From contig JAHOYT010000005.1 in the NCBI GenBank assembly GCA_019038645.1, forward strand, positions 1-64,000: a stretch of 64,000 nt of DNA, read 5' to 3'. Below, in pieces: positions 1 to 8,522 of this stretch. Numbering within the stretch: position 1 is the stretch's first letter; the number at the start of each line of letters is the position of its first letter. Made by a program: the position numbers and the translations under genes. This stretch comes from Bacteroidales bacterium (GTDB lineage Bacteria > Bacteroidota > Bacteroidia > Bacteroidales > UBA12077). Under the pieces are notes generated by a model, which saw only the letters and a program-made list of their open reading frames with translations, was not told where the DNA came from and ran no database searches.

Positions 1-17
1 AGTAGGTCGTCGCCGAC
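1..17 (+). rRNA. 5S rRNA, 3' end only
   Basis: The first bases (AGTAGGTCGTCGCCGAC) match the end of bacterial 5S rRNA, where the helix IV strand GAGAGTAGG is followed by the 3' half of helix I. The window therefore begins inside a 5S gene, and an rRNA operon probably lies to the left. A strong terminator follows at once, as expected at the end of an rRNA operon. Only 17 bases are visible, so this rests on a short match plus context. Confidence 0.7.
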
Positions 18-24
18 TTTTTTA

Positions 25-56
25 AAGCCTCAATCATAACGATTGAGGCTTTTTTA
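25..56 (+). terminator. Rho-independent terminator after 5S rRNA
   Basis: GCCTCAATC (27-35) pairs perfectly with GATTGAGGC (41-49) around a five-base loop and is followed by six T. It would end the rRNA transcript that enters from the left. A-rich flanks make it partly symmetrical. Confidence 0.9.
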
Positions 57-198
57 TTTAAAACGAAATTTTCTGATAAATAGAAAATATACCAAAATTA
101 CTACATGAAATTTTGTTATATAAAAGTTAATTCAAAACTATTGTAACAAAACAAACAACTTCACGTAAGTTTATTAGCTTAATCAAAAACTACATATT

Positions 199-1635
199 TT
201 GAAAGAATTTATAAGAATTCTAAGATTATCATCATTAATTCTATTATTAATGTTGTCCTTTAATACCTGTAAGGAAAAGGAGAAAGAGTCATTTGTTAAC
301 TTAAGCTCTATTGAAAAAATACAAAAAAGAGGAACGTTAATTGCTGTAATGGACTTTAACTCAACAAATTATTTTATTTACAGGGGAGAACCAATGGGTT
401 ATCAGTATGAGTTATTGCAGCTACTTGCTAAACATTTAGATGTAAAACTGGAGGTAAAACTTGAAAATGATATTGATGAAAATTTTAGAATGCTTAAAGA
501 AGATGAATGTGATATTATTGCAATAAATCTAACTATAACAAAGGAAAGATCTAAATTAATAGACTTCACTTATCCTCATAGTCAGACACATCAGGTGTTA
601 GTTCAGAGAAAACCAGAAAACTGGAAAAAGTTAACGAAGCAAGAATTAGAAAGGAGTTTGTTAAGAAACCAGTTGGATATAGCAGGAAAGGTAGTTTATG
701 TGCAAAAAGGAACCTCGTATGCACAAAGAATGAAAAACCTGTCTGATGAAATTGGGGATAGTATAAATCTTATTGAAAAAGCAGATAAAGAGGTTGAAGA
801 ATTAATAGAATTAGTTGCAAGAGGTGAGATTGAATACACCGTAGCGGATGAAAATGTTGCGTTGGTAAACCAGATTTATTACCCTGTACTTGATGTAAAA
901 ACCGCTGTAAGTTTTCCTCAAAATTTAGCGTGGGGATTAAAAAAAGGTGATGAATCCTTAAAAACGGAAATTGATAATTGGTTAAAGGATTTTAAAAAAT
1001 CAGCAGGATATAATATAATTTATAATAAGTATTTTAAAAATCCACGATCTGTAAGAATTGTTGAGAGTGATTACTATTATTCAACCTCGAGCGGAAAAGT
1101 TTCAAAATATGACGATTATATTAAAAAACATAGTGAGGATATTAACTGGGACTGGAGACTTTTAGCATCTTTAATATATCAGGAATCCAGATTTAAACCA
1201 AATGCAAAATCCTGGGCGGGAGCATATGGATTAATGCAGTTAATGCCAACAACAGCACGTCGTTTTGGTGTTAGTAAGAACTCATCTGCTGAAAAACAAA
1301 TTAAAGCAGGAGTTGATTTTATTAAATGGCTTGATAAAAGATTTGAAGTTAGAGAAATTACTGATGAAGATGAGAAGATAAAATTTATATTAGCTTCATA
1401 TAATGTTGGTTTAGGGCACATCCTTGATGCCCGCAGGTTGGCAGAAAAAAACGGCAAGGATCCTGATATATGGGAAAACAATGTAGATGATTATATTCTT
1501 AAAAAATCAAATCCAAAATATTATAAGGACCCAGTTGTTAAATATGGCTACTGTCGTGGATCTGAGACATATAATTATGTTTACCAGATTTTAGACAGAT
1601 ATGAACATTATAAAAATATTATACCTGAAACTTAG
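199..1635 (+). CDS. mltF: MltF-type lytic transglycosylase with solute-binding domain
   Basis: Predicted to cleave the MurNAc-GlcNAc bond of peptidoglycan, leaving 1,6-anhydro ends. An N-terminal hydrophobic segment ends at Cys24 (LSFNTC), which suggests a lipoprotein although the lipobox is weak. Residues about 45-275 form a family 3 solute-binding domain, and residues about 315-470 an SLT domain with YQESRF (catalytic Glu329) and GAYGLMQLMP. This two-domain order is that of MltF, and the length of 478 residues fits. The start is TTG; the first in-frame ATG (codon 18) would cut off most of the signal peptide. The 3' end overlaps the convergent NUDIX gene by 17 bases. The SBP domain is regulatory in characterised MltF proteins; that role is assumed here. 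Confidence 0.88.
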   Translation: MKEFIRILRLSSLILLLMLSFNTCKEKEKESFVNLSSIEKIQKRGTLIAVMDFNSTNYFIYRGEPMGYQYELLQLLAKHLDVKLEVKLENDIDENFRMLKEDECDIIAINLTITKERSKLIDFTYPHSQTHQVLVQRKPENWKKLTKQELERSLLRNQLDIAGKVVYVQKGTSYAQRMKNLSDEIGDSINLIEKADKEVEELIELVARGEIEYTVADENVALVNQIYYPVLDVKTAVSFPQNLAWGLKKGDESLKTEIDNWLKDFKKSAGYNIIYNKYFKNPRSVRIVESDYYYSTSSGKVSKYDDYIKKHSEDINWDWRLLASLIYQESRFKPNAKSWAGAYGLMQLMPTTARRFGVSKNSSAEKQIKAGVDFIKWLDKRFEVREITDEDEKIKFILASYNVGLGHILDARRLAEKNGKDPDIWENNVDDYILKKSNPKYYKDPVVKYGYCRGSETYNYVYQILDRYEHYKNIIPET

Positions 1636-2251
1636 AATTGTTTTTTTCAACAATTTCAAGAAATTCTGATAGAATCATCGCAGTGGCTCCCCAAATTGTA
1701 GTATTGTCGGGATTGTAAATTGGTGCATCAAATGACAAATCTCCATATTTAAATTCTTTTGAAGTGCAGTTTTCAGGATTAATAAGATCTTTTAATTTGA
1801 TTTCTATTACTTCTTTTACTTCATTTGGATCAGCTTTAAAGACCGGAGTACTTTCATAAAGGCCAATAACAGGGTAAACAAAAAAATTACTTAAAGGAAT
1901 AAGAAGAGGCGTCAGTTGACCTAAAACATTAACCTTTTCCGGATTAACACCAATCTCTTCATGACTTTCACGTAAAGCAGTATGGACTATATCATTATCT
2001 GTTTTTTCTGATTTTCCGCCAGGAAATGAGATTTGTCCACTATGCGGACCATTGTATACGGTTCGTTGAATAAATGTAATATATAGTTCTTTATTTTTCG
2101 GATAAAGAAGAATCAGTACACCTGCTTTTCGGCTTTTTTCGGTAGGTTTAAACTGATGTCGAACACCCGGAGCCATTTTTACATGAGCTTTTTCACCCGG
2201 AAGGTCTTTTTTTAATTCTTCCTTTAGGTCCTCTAAAAAATCAGTGAACAT
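1619..2251 (-). CDS. NUDIX hydrolase, CoA pyrophosphatase type
   Basis: Likely hydrolyses CoA or its derivatives to 3',5'-ADP and phosphopantetheine. The Nudix box lies at residues 78-102 (PGGKSEK...TALRESHEEIGV) with the REXXEE metal ligands intact. It is preceded by QRTVYNGPHSGQISFPGG, the signature that separates CoA-type NUDIX enzymes from other family members. The 210 residues are normal for the group. It is the last gene of a leftward run, 6 bases after gatD, so it is probably co-transcribed with gatE-gatD; no functional link to tRNA amidation is evident. Exact substrate is inferred from the signature only. Confidence 0.88.
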   Translation of the reverse strand: MFTDFLEDLKEELKKDLPGEKAHVKMAPGVRHQFKPTEKSRKAGVLILLYPKNKELYITFIQRTVYNGPHSGQISFPGGKSEKTDNDIVHTALRESHEEIGVNPEKVNVLGQLTPLLIPLSNFFVYPVIGLYESTPVFKADPNEVKEVIEIKLKDLINPENCTSKEFKYGDLSFDAPIYNPDNTTIWGATAMILSEFLEIVEKNNSKFQV

Positions 2252-2257
2252 GATTCT

Positions 2258-3643
2258 TTATTTTCTGAAATTTCTAATAAAATCCTCAACCTCAGGAACT
2301 CCTCCCTGGTATATCAGATAACCGTTGTATGGCTCCCTTTTTGTGATTTCATCATTAATTGGTGTAAGCATTATTTTTTCGATTTCTTCAGGATCTTCAG
2401 TTTGACCTAAAGCCCATCCTAATTTAATAAAGGCCACTTCAGGCAACATATTTCCTGCAGGTATAATACCTTTTGCCATCATATCTCTACCAGTGTCGTA
2501 TACAAACATATGTACGAAACCCCAAAGTGTTTGTAGCGTCATGTACATTACAACACCTTTTTTAGTAGCTCTTTCAATAGCAGGGTACAATTCTTTGTTA
2601 ACATGACCTAAGCCAGTACCAACAATAATGATTCCTTTATAGCCATTATCTACTAATGCATCAATAGTATCAGGTTTCATCCCGGGATAATAATATAACA
2701 TGGTAACTTTATCAGAGAAATATGGAAGTATATCTACATTTCTATCTTTTCGCCTTTGTTTATAGTCTTTTTTAATAGGAGTAATTTTGTCTCTAGTTAC
2801 TGTAGCCAAAGGAGTGTCTCCAATAGTTCTAAAAGTTGACCTGTAAGATGAATGCATTTTTCGTACTCTTGTACCTTTATGCAATAAGCCATATTCATCT
2901 GATGTGGGACCAAACATACAAACCATTACTTCTGCAATATCTGAGTGGCCTGCAGTTTTCATTGCATGCATTAAATTAAGAGCTGCATCAGAGCTGGGAC
3001 GATCTGAAGATCGTTGAGAACCTACCAAAACAATTGGTATAGGAGAATTCTGTACCATAAAAGTTAAGGCTGCACCAGTGTGATGAAGTGTATCTGTTCC
3101 ATGTCCTATGACAATACCATCTATACCATTTTTAATTTCTTCTCCTATTGCTTTAGCAAGTGCTACATATTGTTTAGGACCCATGTTTTCGCTGAAAACT
3201 GCAAACACTTTTTCTGTAGTAAGGTTACAAATGTCAGCAAGTTCAGGGACAGCACCATATAGTTCTCCTGGCGAAAAGGCAGGTATTACCGCCCCTGTTC
3301 TATAGTCCAGTCTGGATGCAATAGTTCCCCCAGTACCAAATAATTTTACACTGGGAAGGCCTTTTGTTATAGGAAATTCTTTTTCAGGGATTTTATAATT
3401 GGCTTTTTTATAACCAGTTTCTTTCATTTCTTTAATAGTGCCAATATCAATTCCAATGTTATATCCAGTTGCAATTTTTAATACAATGTGAATATCATCA
3501 TCATTTTCGGCTCGAGGAAGAACTGTACCTTCAAAATCACCTCTTGTAGTTTGGATTGATGTTTGACCCCAAACCCTAACATTATATTTTTTTAGAACTT
3601 CTAATGCTTTGCCTTTATATCCTTGAAAAATATCTTCGCTCAT
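2258..3643 (-). CDS. gatD: Glu-tRNA(Gln) amidotransferase subunit D (archaeal type)
   Basis: Asparaginase-like subunit that releases ammonia from glutamine or asparagine and passes it to GatE for conversion of Glu-tRNA(Gln) to Gln-tRNA(Gln). Residues 1-95 are the GatD-specific beta-barrel extension (VLKIATGYNIGIDI), which separates it from free asparaginases. The amidohydrolase part has GTGGTIAS (103-110, catalytic Thr), HGTDT (181-185) and the later Lys motif VRKMHSSYRSTF. All three are intact. At 461 residues it is slightly longer than typical archaeal GatD. It follows gatE on the same strand after 59 bases that contain a palindromic repeat. GatDE is generally described as an archaeal enzyme, so its presence in a Bacteroidetes chromosome is unusual. 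Confidence 0.93.
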   Translation of the reverse strand: MSEDIFQGYKGKALEVLKKYNVRVWGQTSIQTTRGDFEGTVLPRAENDDDIHIVLKIATGYNIGIDIGTIKEMKETGYKKANYKIPEKEFPITKGLPSVKLFGTGGTIASRLDYRTGAVIPAFSPGELYGAVPELADICNLTTEKVFAVFSENMGPKQYVALAKAIGEEIKNGIDGIVIGHGTDTLHHTGAALTFMVQNSPIPIVLVGSQRSSDRPSSDAALNLMHAMKTAGHSDIAEVMVCMFGPTSDEYGLLHKGTRVRKMHSSYRSTFRTIGDTPLATVTRDKITPIKKDYKQRRKDRNVDILPYFSDKVTMLYYYPGMKPDTIDALVDNGYKGIIIVGTGLGHVNKELYPAIERATKKGVVMYMTLQTLWGFVHMFVYDTGRDMMAKGIIPAGNMLPEVAFIKLGWALGQTEDPEEIEKIMLTPINDEITKREPYNGYLIYQGGVPEVEDFIRNFRK

Positions 3644-3662
3644 TATTTTTGGATTTGAATAC

Positions 3663-3685
3663 CTGCCTGACGGCAGTCAGGGCAG
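3663..3685. repeat. Small palindrome, CCTGAC-N4-GTCAGG family
   Basis: CCTGAC (3666-3671) and GTCAGG (3676-3681) form a hairpin with outer CTG/CAG pairs. The same arms with a different loop occur at 37617-37635. Such GC-rich palindromes stand out from the AT-rich background and resemble the dispersed REP-like repeats of Bacteroidetes. It sits between gatE and gatD. Confidence 0.6.
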
Positions 3686-3702
3686 ATAAGTTAAAAATGA
3701 AA

Positions 3703-5694
3703 TTAATTTTGTTCTATTGCTTTTGCCAATTGATCTGGTGGGATATTTCCTATTGCTGTTTTTTGTAATTCACCCATAATCCATTGTTTTGATACTTTAT
3801 CATCCTTAGAGATTTTTATCTCAGAAAATTTTTGTTTTAAAAAAGGTATTTTTGATATGATTTCTTCTCTTGTAAATTTTTTAAAATTTATACTCGTGAG
3901 AATAGAATCAAAATCCATTTTTGGGTATTGATAAACAACCGGAAGCATCTTTTTGCTTAGCTGGATATCCATTTTTTTGTCAATTAAATATTTAAAGAGA
4001 TCATAAATTTTCGAGTATTCAAATTTATCTGCAGATGTATAATGACCTTCGACAAACTTTAATCGATGCCCAATAAAAGTACCTATTAATTTTGGTTCAA
4101 TCTTTAAATTCTTGATTACATTTTCTATTAATGGGAATAGATTATTTCTAAAGATATAAGTATATGTATCTTCAGGAATCCCCCATTTTTTAAGCTGATT
4201 ATATCTGTCAATTACATCTGATGGTAAATTTTCACTAAGTCCATCAATATAAGTGTTTTCTAAAGGAATCGGTGCTGAATCGGTATCCGGATACATTCTG
4301 TCAGCGCCCGGAAGAACTCTTTCAAAAATAGTTGTTCCATCAAGAAATGATTTACGAGTTTCCTGAGGAACTCCTTCAAGAGCCATTTGACAACGTTCTT
4401 CAATTGTTTCTAATGCAGTAGGAATATCTTCCTCCGGTGCCCAGAAAATAATTTGAGCATCATTTTCTTTTGCATTAAAAAGTTTCTGTATTTGTGAGAA
4501 ATTTTCTTCTATAATTTTTGGCTCTAATTCTTCAGAATGAACCATGTTTGGTTTCTCAATACAAGCAATAACCTTTAATCTATCAGAAATTTCATTGGCG
4601 AATATCTTGCCTGGTTGAGTAAAATGAGATAAAATTCCCTTAAAATTTGGAAGATTAACTGCTAATATTCTGTACTTATCAATTAATCCATTTGTAATTG
4701 GATCGTATTTTAAATCAAAATCACGATAATCAATTTCCTGTTGTTGTATTTTCCATTTTGAAGAATCTTTTATCGTATTGTTTAATTTACTCTTGATATT
4801 AAGTAAGGCCCACTGACGAAATGCTTCAATATGAGATAATTCGGGAATTAATTTATTGTAAGAAACACCTTTTATTTCAACCCGTGTTCCGCCTTTACAA
4901 CTAACATTAACATCTTCGCGTCCGGCGCCACTTCCTACTCGTACTCGTCCTGTACTTCTGTTTAAGAATCTAATATATTCTGCAGCTTCTTTTAATTCAT
5001 CCGGAGTGTACATTTCGGGATATGTAACTGTTTCGATCAAAGGCATTCCTAATCGATCAGTTTTGTATAATCTCGTATGTCGAATATCAGAAATTTCTCT
5101 ACAGGAATCTTCTTCAATGCTTAATTGAATTAATCGTATTTTTTTATTTTTCAAAGGAATTTCGCCTTCAACACCTAAAATTGCTGTTCTTTGAAATCCA
5201 GTTGGAATACTTCCATCTAAATATTGTTTTCGTGTAATATGAACTTCACCCACGATATTTAATTTACATAATAATGAAATTTCCAATGCATATTCCAATG
5301 CTTCTCTGTCAATTTTGAATGGAGGAGTATCATCAATTTCGTAAGTACATGCAGTTTCATTATTCAATCTGTAGATAATTTCCTTTTTAGTTTTGTATTC
5401 CATTAGCGCAGTCCCGTCGTATTCTCCTAACTCACTTAAAGTTGGGCGCATATGACGAATTACTTCAGCGTTGAAATTATCGTGACTGTGAAAAATGCCG
5501 GCAGGACAATGACAAAACAGTTTTTCTTTTGTTTTTAATTGCTGATGAACTTCTAATCCCGACATAAAACCAATTCGCTTATAATCAGCTTTCGTAGCTT
5601 TTTTTCTGGATACATATCCTATTTCCTGTCGGGTTTGTTGATAATTTTGTTCAGGGTTAAAATCAGTAGTTTCGGGGGATTTATTTTTTTTCAT
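3703..5694 (-). CDS. gatE: Glu-tRNA(Gln) amidotransferase subunit E (archaeal type)
   Basis: ATP-dependent kinase/amidotransferase subunit that phosphorylates the glutamyl group on Glu-tRNA(Gln) and amidates it with ammonia from GatD. The GatB/GatE cradle begins at residues 41-53 (IGFMSGLEVHQQL) followed by a Cys-rich segment (FCHCPAG, 60-66). Mid-protein motifs such as GAGREDVNVS and VEIKGV are typical of the GatB/E fold. An insertion at roughly 290-430 corresponds to the GAD domain of GatE and bacterial AspRS, which GatB lacks. The C-terminus ends in a helical tail with GNIPPDQLAKAI. The 663 residues are close to archaeal GatE. No GatA or GatC gene is nearby. First gene of the gatE-gatD-NUDIX run. 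Confidence 0.93.
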   Translation of the reverse strand: MKKNKSPETTDFNPEQNYQQTRQEIGYVSRKKATKADYKRIGFMSGLEVHQQLKTKEKLFCHCPAGIFHSHDNFNAEVIRHMRPTLSELGEYDGTALMEYKTKKEIIYRLNNETACTYEIDDTPPFKIDREALEYALEISLLCKLNIVGEVHITRKQYLDGSIPTGFQRTAILGVEGEIPLKNKKIRLIQLSIEEDSCREISDIRHTRLYKTDRLGMPLIETVTYPEMYTPDELKEAAEYIRFLNRSTGRVRVGSGAGREDVNVSCKGGTRVEIKGVSYNKLIPELSHIEAFRQWALLNIKSKLNNTIKDSSKWKIQQQEIDYRDFDLKYDPITNGLIDKYRILAVNLPNFKGILSHFTQPGKIFANEISDRLKVIACIEKPNMVHSEELEPKIIEENFSQIQKLFNAKENDAQIIFWAPEEDIPTALETIEERCQMALEGVPQETRKSFLDGTTIFERVLPGADRMYPDTDSAPIPLENTYIDGLSENLPSDVIDRYNQLKKWGIPEDTYTYIFRNNLFPLIENVIKNLKIEPKLIGTFIGHRLKFVEGHYTSADKFEYSKIYDLFKYLIDKKMDIQLSKKMLPVVYQYPKMDFDSILTSINFKKFTREEIISKIPFLKQKFSEIKISKDDKVSKQWIMGELQKTAIGNIPPDQLAKAIEQN

Positions 5695-5862
5695 AATATT
5701 CTATAATGTGTTTTAGAGAAAATCAAAAGCAAATATGATTGCTTAGAAAGAGCGTTAAATTAGTAAAAAAAATGTGAGATAAGAAATTTAAACTTTGAAC
5801 AGTTTATGAACAAGAATTAAATGTCAAACTTTGATGTATAAAGCTAAATTCAGGTTGCAGAA

Positions 5863-7107
5863 TTAATTGAAACGGATTGTTTTTTCAGGGCTTAATCTTG
5901 AAATTATATATGATGGAACCAGTAGCATCAAAATTGTAATTATCAATGTTCCGGAATTTAAAGCAAGTATGTGCCAAATTTTTAAGTTAATAGGAACGGC
6001 ATCAAGATAATATGAGGCAGCATCGAGCTTGAAAATTTGGAATTGAGCTTGTAATAAACAAATTGCAATCCCAACTATATTTCCCCAAAACAATCCTTTT
6101 GAAATCAAAAATCCGGATTGATATAAAAATATTTTTCGTATTGACCAGTTTTTTGTTCCAATAGCTTTTAAAATTCCTATCATGTTTGTTCGTTCCAGAA
6201 TTAAAATTAATAATCCCGAAACCATATTAAATCCTGAAACGGAAATCATTAAAATTAAAATTATCCAAACATTCATGTCGGTAAGATTCAGCCAGTCGAA
6301 CATCTGAGGATATTTTTGTTTAATGCTTAAAACCTTAAGTTTTGTTCCATCGGGATTAAAATAGAACCCTACAATATCTCTGACATCTTCAGTCATTTTT
6401 TCAATTCTTGAAAAATCTTCAATAAGAATTTCAAAACCGCTTATTTGATCACTTGTCCAGTTATTTAGTTTTTGTATATGTTTAATATCTACCAGAGCAA
6501 ATTTCTCGTCGAATTCAGCAAGGCTTGTTTCATAAATTCCACTAATTGTAAAAGAACGCATCCTGACTGGTTGTTGAATAAAATATGCGGCTATTTTATC
6601 ACCGGTTTTTAAGTTAAGGATATTCGCAATATGTTTTGAAATAATAATATTGTTGGTTCTCGCAGAATCAACTACTTTAAAAGGTTCACCATCAACCATG
6701 TTTTGATTAAAAAATGACCAGTCAAAATCACTCCCGACTCCTTTTAATACCATGGCCTGAATATCAGTTTTTGTTTTAATAATTCCGGCTTTAATTGCAA
6801 ATTCCTGAATTTGTTTTACTCCTTCCAGATTTTTAATATCTGCATAAAAACTTTGGTGCTTGCTTATTGGCTCAGTTTCAAATGAAACGTTTGTATCATA
6901 GTTTAATATCTGAATATGAGAACCAAAACCGATAACTTTATTACTAATTTCCGACTTAAAACCAGTAACAATTGCTACAGAAAGAATCATAACTGCCAAA
7001 CCTAAGGCAATTCCAATAACAGCAATTGTAACAATAGGTTGTGATATTCCTTTTTTAACTGTTTTGTCTGAAAATATACGTTTAGCAATAAAAAGTTCAG
7101 TATTCAT
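5863..7107 (-). CDS. ABC transporter permease, LolC/LolE (FtsX) family
   Basis: Inner-membrane permease of the type that extracts lipoproteins from the inner membrane for transfer to LolA. It has the LolC/E topology: one membrane segment at about 23-48, a large periplasmic domain at about 50-270, then three segments at about 278-305, 325-352 and 378-404. The N-terminus (FIAKRIF...SQPIVTIAVIGIALG) is typical of LolC/E. No ATPase is adjacent; the best partner in the window is the lolD homologue at 53593-54246. Bacteroidetes often carry a single LolC/E-like permease that may act as a homodimer; that is inference here. Confidence 0.85.
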   Translation of the reverse strand: MNTELFIAKRIFSDKTVKKGISQPIVTIAVIGIALGLAVMILSVAIVTGFKSEISNKVIGFGSHIQILNYDTNVSFETEPISKHQSFYADIKNLEGVKQIQEFAIKAGIIKTKTDIQAMVLKGVGSDFDWSFFNQNMVDGEPFKVVDSARTNNIIISKHIANILNLKTGDKIAAYFIQQPVRMRSFTISGIYETSLAEFDEKFALVDIKHIQKLNNWTSDQISGFEILIEDFSRIEKMTEDVRDIVGFYFNPDGTKLKVLSIKQKYPQMFDWLNLTDMNVWIILILMISVSGFNMVSGLLILILERTNMIGILKAIGTKNWSIRKIFLYQSGFLISKGLFWGNIVGIAICLLQAQFQIFKLDAASYYLDAVPINLKIWHILALNSGTLIITILMLLVPSYIISRLSPEKTIRFN

Positions 7108-7135
7108 TCAGGCTTATTTTGTTTTAAGATTTTCA

Positions 7136-7143
7136 CAAATGTA
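7136..7143 (-). promoter_or_regulatory. -7 box for the lolE-like gene
   Basis: TACATTTG on the minus strand matches the Bacteroidetes -7 consensus TAnnTTTG exactly and lies 28 bases before the ATG. The -33 element is not clear. Confidence 0.5.
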
Positions 7144-7263
7144 GTAAAAAATAAAACACCCTTTCGTCTGAAAAATTGTTTATGAATGCTGTTAATATTA
7201 GAAGAACTATTCTGTGTTTATAAAGAAAATTATTAATTTAGGCTTTTCTATAATATTGACTTT

Positions 7264-8457
7264 ATGAAATATTTAAGATGTCTGATTTTTTCTGTTGTTT
7301 TTTTCGCTATTTCTTGTAATGGGCAACCTGTTGAGAATAAAGCGATCCGGATTAAAACAGGAGCTGAGCAAACAGAAAAATATATTTCTCTTCTACAAAA
7401 TAAAAGAATAGCATTAGTTGCAAATCATACCACAAAAATTAATGAAACGCATTTAGTCGATTCTCTTTTAAGTCTGGATGTTAAAATAGAAAAAATTTTT
7501 AGTCCTGAGCATGGCTTCCGAGGAGATGCTGATGCTGGAGAGCATGTGAAAAATTACACTGACGAAAAAACAGGTTTATCGGTTATTTCTTTGTACGGAA
7601 GTAGTAAAAAACCTGATCTGAAAGATTTGGATGGAATCGATTTAGTCGTATTCGATTTGCAGGATGTTGGTGTTCGGTTTTACACATATATTTCAACAAT
7701 GCATTATGTTATGGAAGCGTGTGCAGAAGTAAATGTTGAAATATTAATTCTCGACAGACCTAATCCGAATGGTTTTTATGTAGATGGTCCAGTGCTTGAT
7801 TCTAATTATAAATCCTTTGTAGGAATGCATCCTGTACCTGTCGTACACGGTATGACAATTGCCGAATATGCTCGTATGATTAATGGTGAGAAATGGTTGA
7901 GAAATGGAATGCAATGCAAATTGAATTTCATAAAATGTGAAAATTACACGCATGATTCATTGTATAAAATACAAGTAAATCCTTCACCAAATTTGCAAAA
8001 TATGCTTTCAGTGTATCTGTATCCTTCTTTAGGATTTTTTGAAGGTACCAGCCTAAGTGTTGGTCGTGGCACAGAATTCCCTTTTCAGGTTTTTGGCGGG
8101 CCGGATCTGAAAAATGCTGAATTTACATTTACTCCAAAAAGTATTAATGGTGCCAGTAAGCATCCCAAGTATCAAAATCAAAAATGTTATGGTATAGATT
8201 TAAAGAATATAAATATTGATGATATAGTTGCTAAGAAAAAAATTAATCTTGAATGGATTCTTTATGGATACCGGAATGTAGAAAATATGAACGATTTTTT
8301 TAATACTTTCTTTTATAATCTTTCAGGGAATAATCAGATGAGAGAACAAATAGTTCAGGGGGAATCAGCAGAAGGCATAAGGGATAGCTGGCAAACAGAT
8401 TTAGAAAAATTTAAAAAGATTCGAAAGAAATATTTGATTTATAAAGATTTTGAATAA
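7264..8457 (+). CDS. NamZ-type exo-beta-N-acetylmuramidase (DUF1343), lipoprotein
   Basis: DUF1343/GH171 protein. The characterised member, Bacillus NamZ (YbbC), removes terminal MurNAc from peptidoglycan fragments, and a role in cell-wall recycling is inferred here. A lipoprotein signal ends at Cys19 (FAISC). Family motifs include FSPEHGFRGD (about 79-88), FDLQDVGVRFYTY and LDRPNPNG. The 397 residues are full length. The gene stands alone, converging on the aminotransferase gene with a shared terminator between them. It complements the MltF transglycosylase at the start of the window, but no recycling kinase or transporter is adjacent. Confidence 0.88.
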   Translation: MKYLRCLIFSVVFFAISCNGQPVENKAIRIKTGAEQTEKYISLLQNKRIALVANHTTKINETHLVDSLLSLDVKIEKIFSPEHGFRGDADAGEHVKNYTDEKTGLSVISLYGSSKKPDLKDLDGIDLVVFDLQDVGVRFYTYISTMHYVMEACAEVNVEILILDRPNPNGFYVDGPVLDSNYKSFVGMHPVPVVHGMTIAEYARMINGEKWLRNGMQCKLNFIKCENYTHDSLYKIQVNPSPNLQNMLSVYLYPSLGFFEGTSLSVGRGTEFPFQVFGGPDLKNAEFTFTPKSINGASKHPKYQNQKCYGIDLKNINIDDIVAKKKINLEWILYGYRNVENMNDFFNTFFYNLSGNNQMREQIVQGESAEGIRDSWQTDLEKFKKIRKKYLIYKDFE

Positions 8458-8467
8458 GCATTGAAAA

Positions 8468-8502
8468 AAACATCCGAAGTTATTGAAACTTCGGATGTTT
8501 AA
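8468..8502. terminator. Bidirectional terminator between namZ-like and aminotransferase genes
   Basis: CATCCGAAGTT (8471-8481) pairs perfectly with AACTTCGGATG (8487-8497) across a five-base loop. A-run before and T-run after allow use on both strands, fitting the convergent genes on either side. Confidence 0.9.
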
Positions 8503-8522
8503 TTAAATATAGCAGATTGTTT

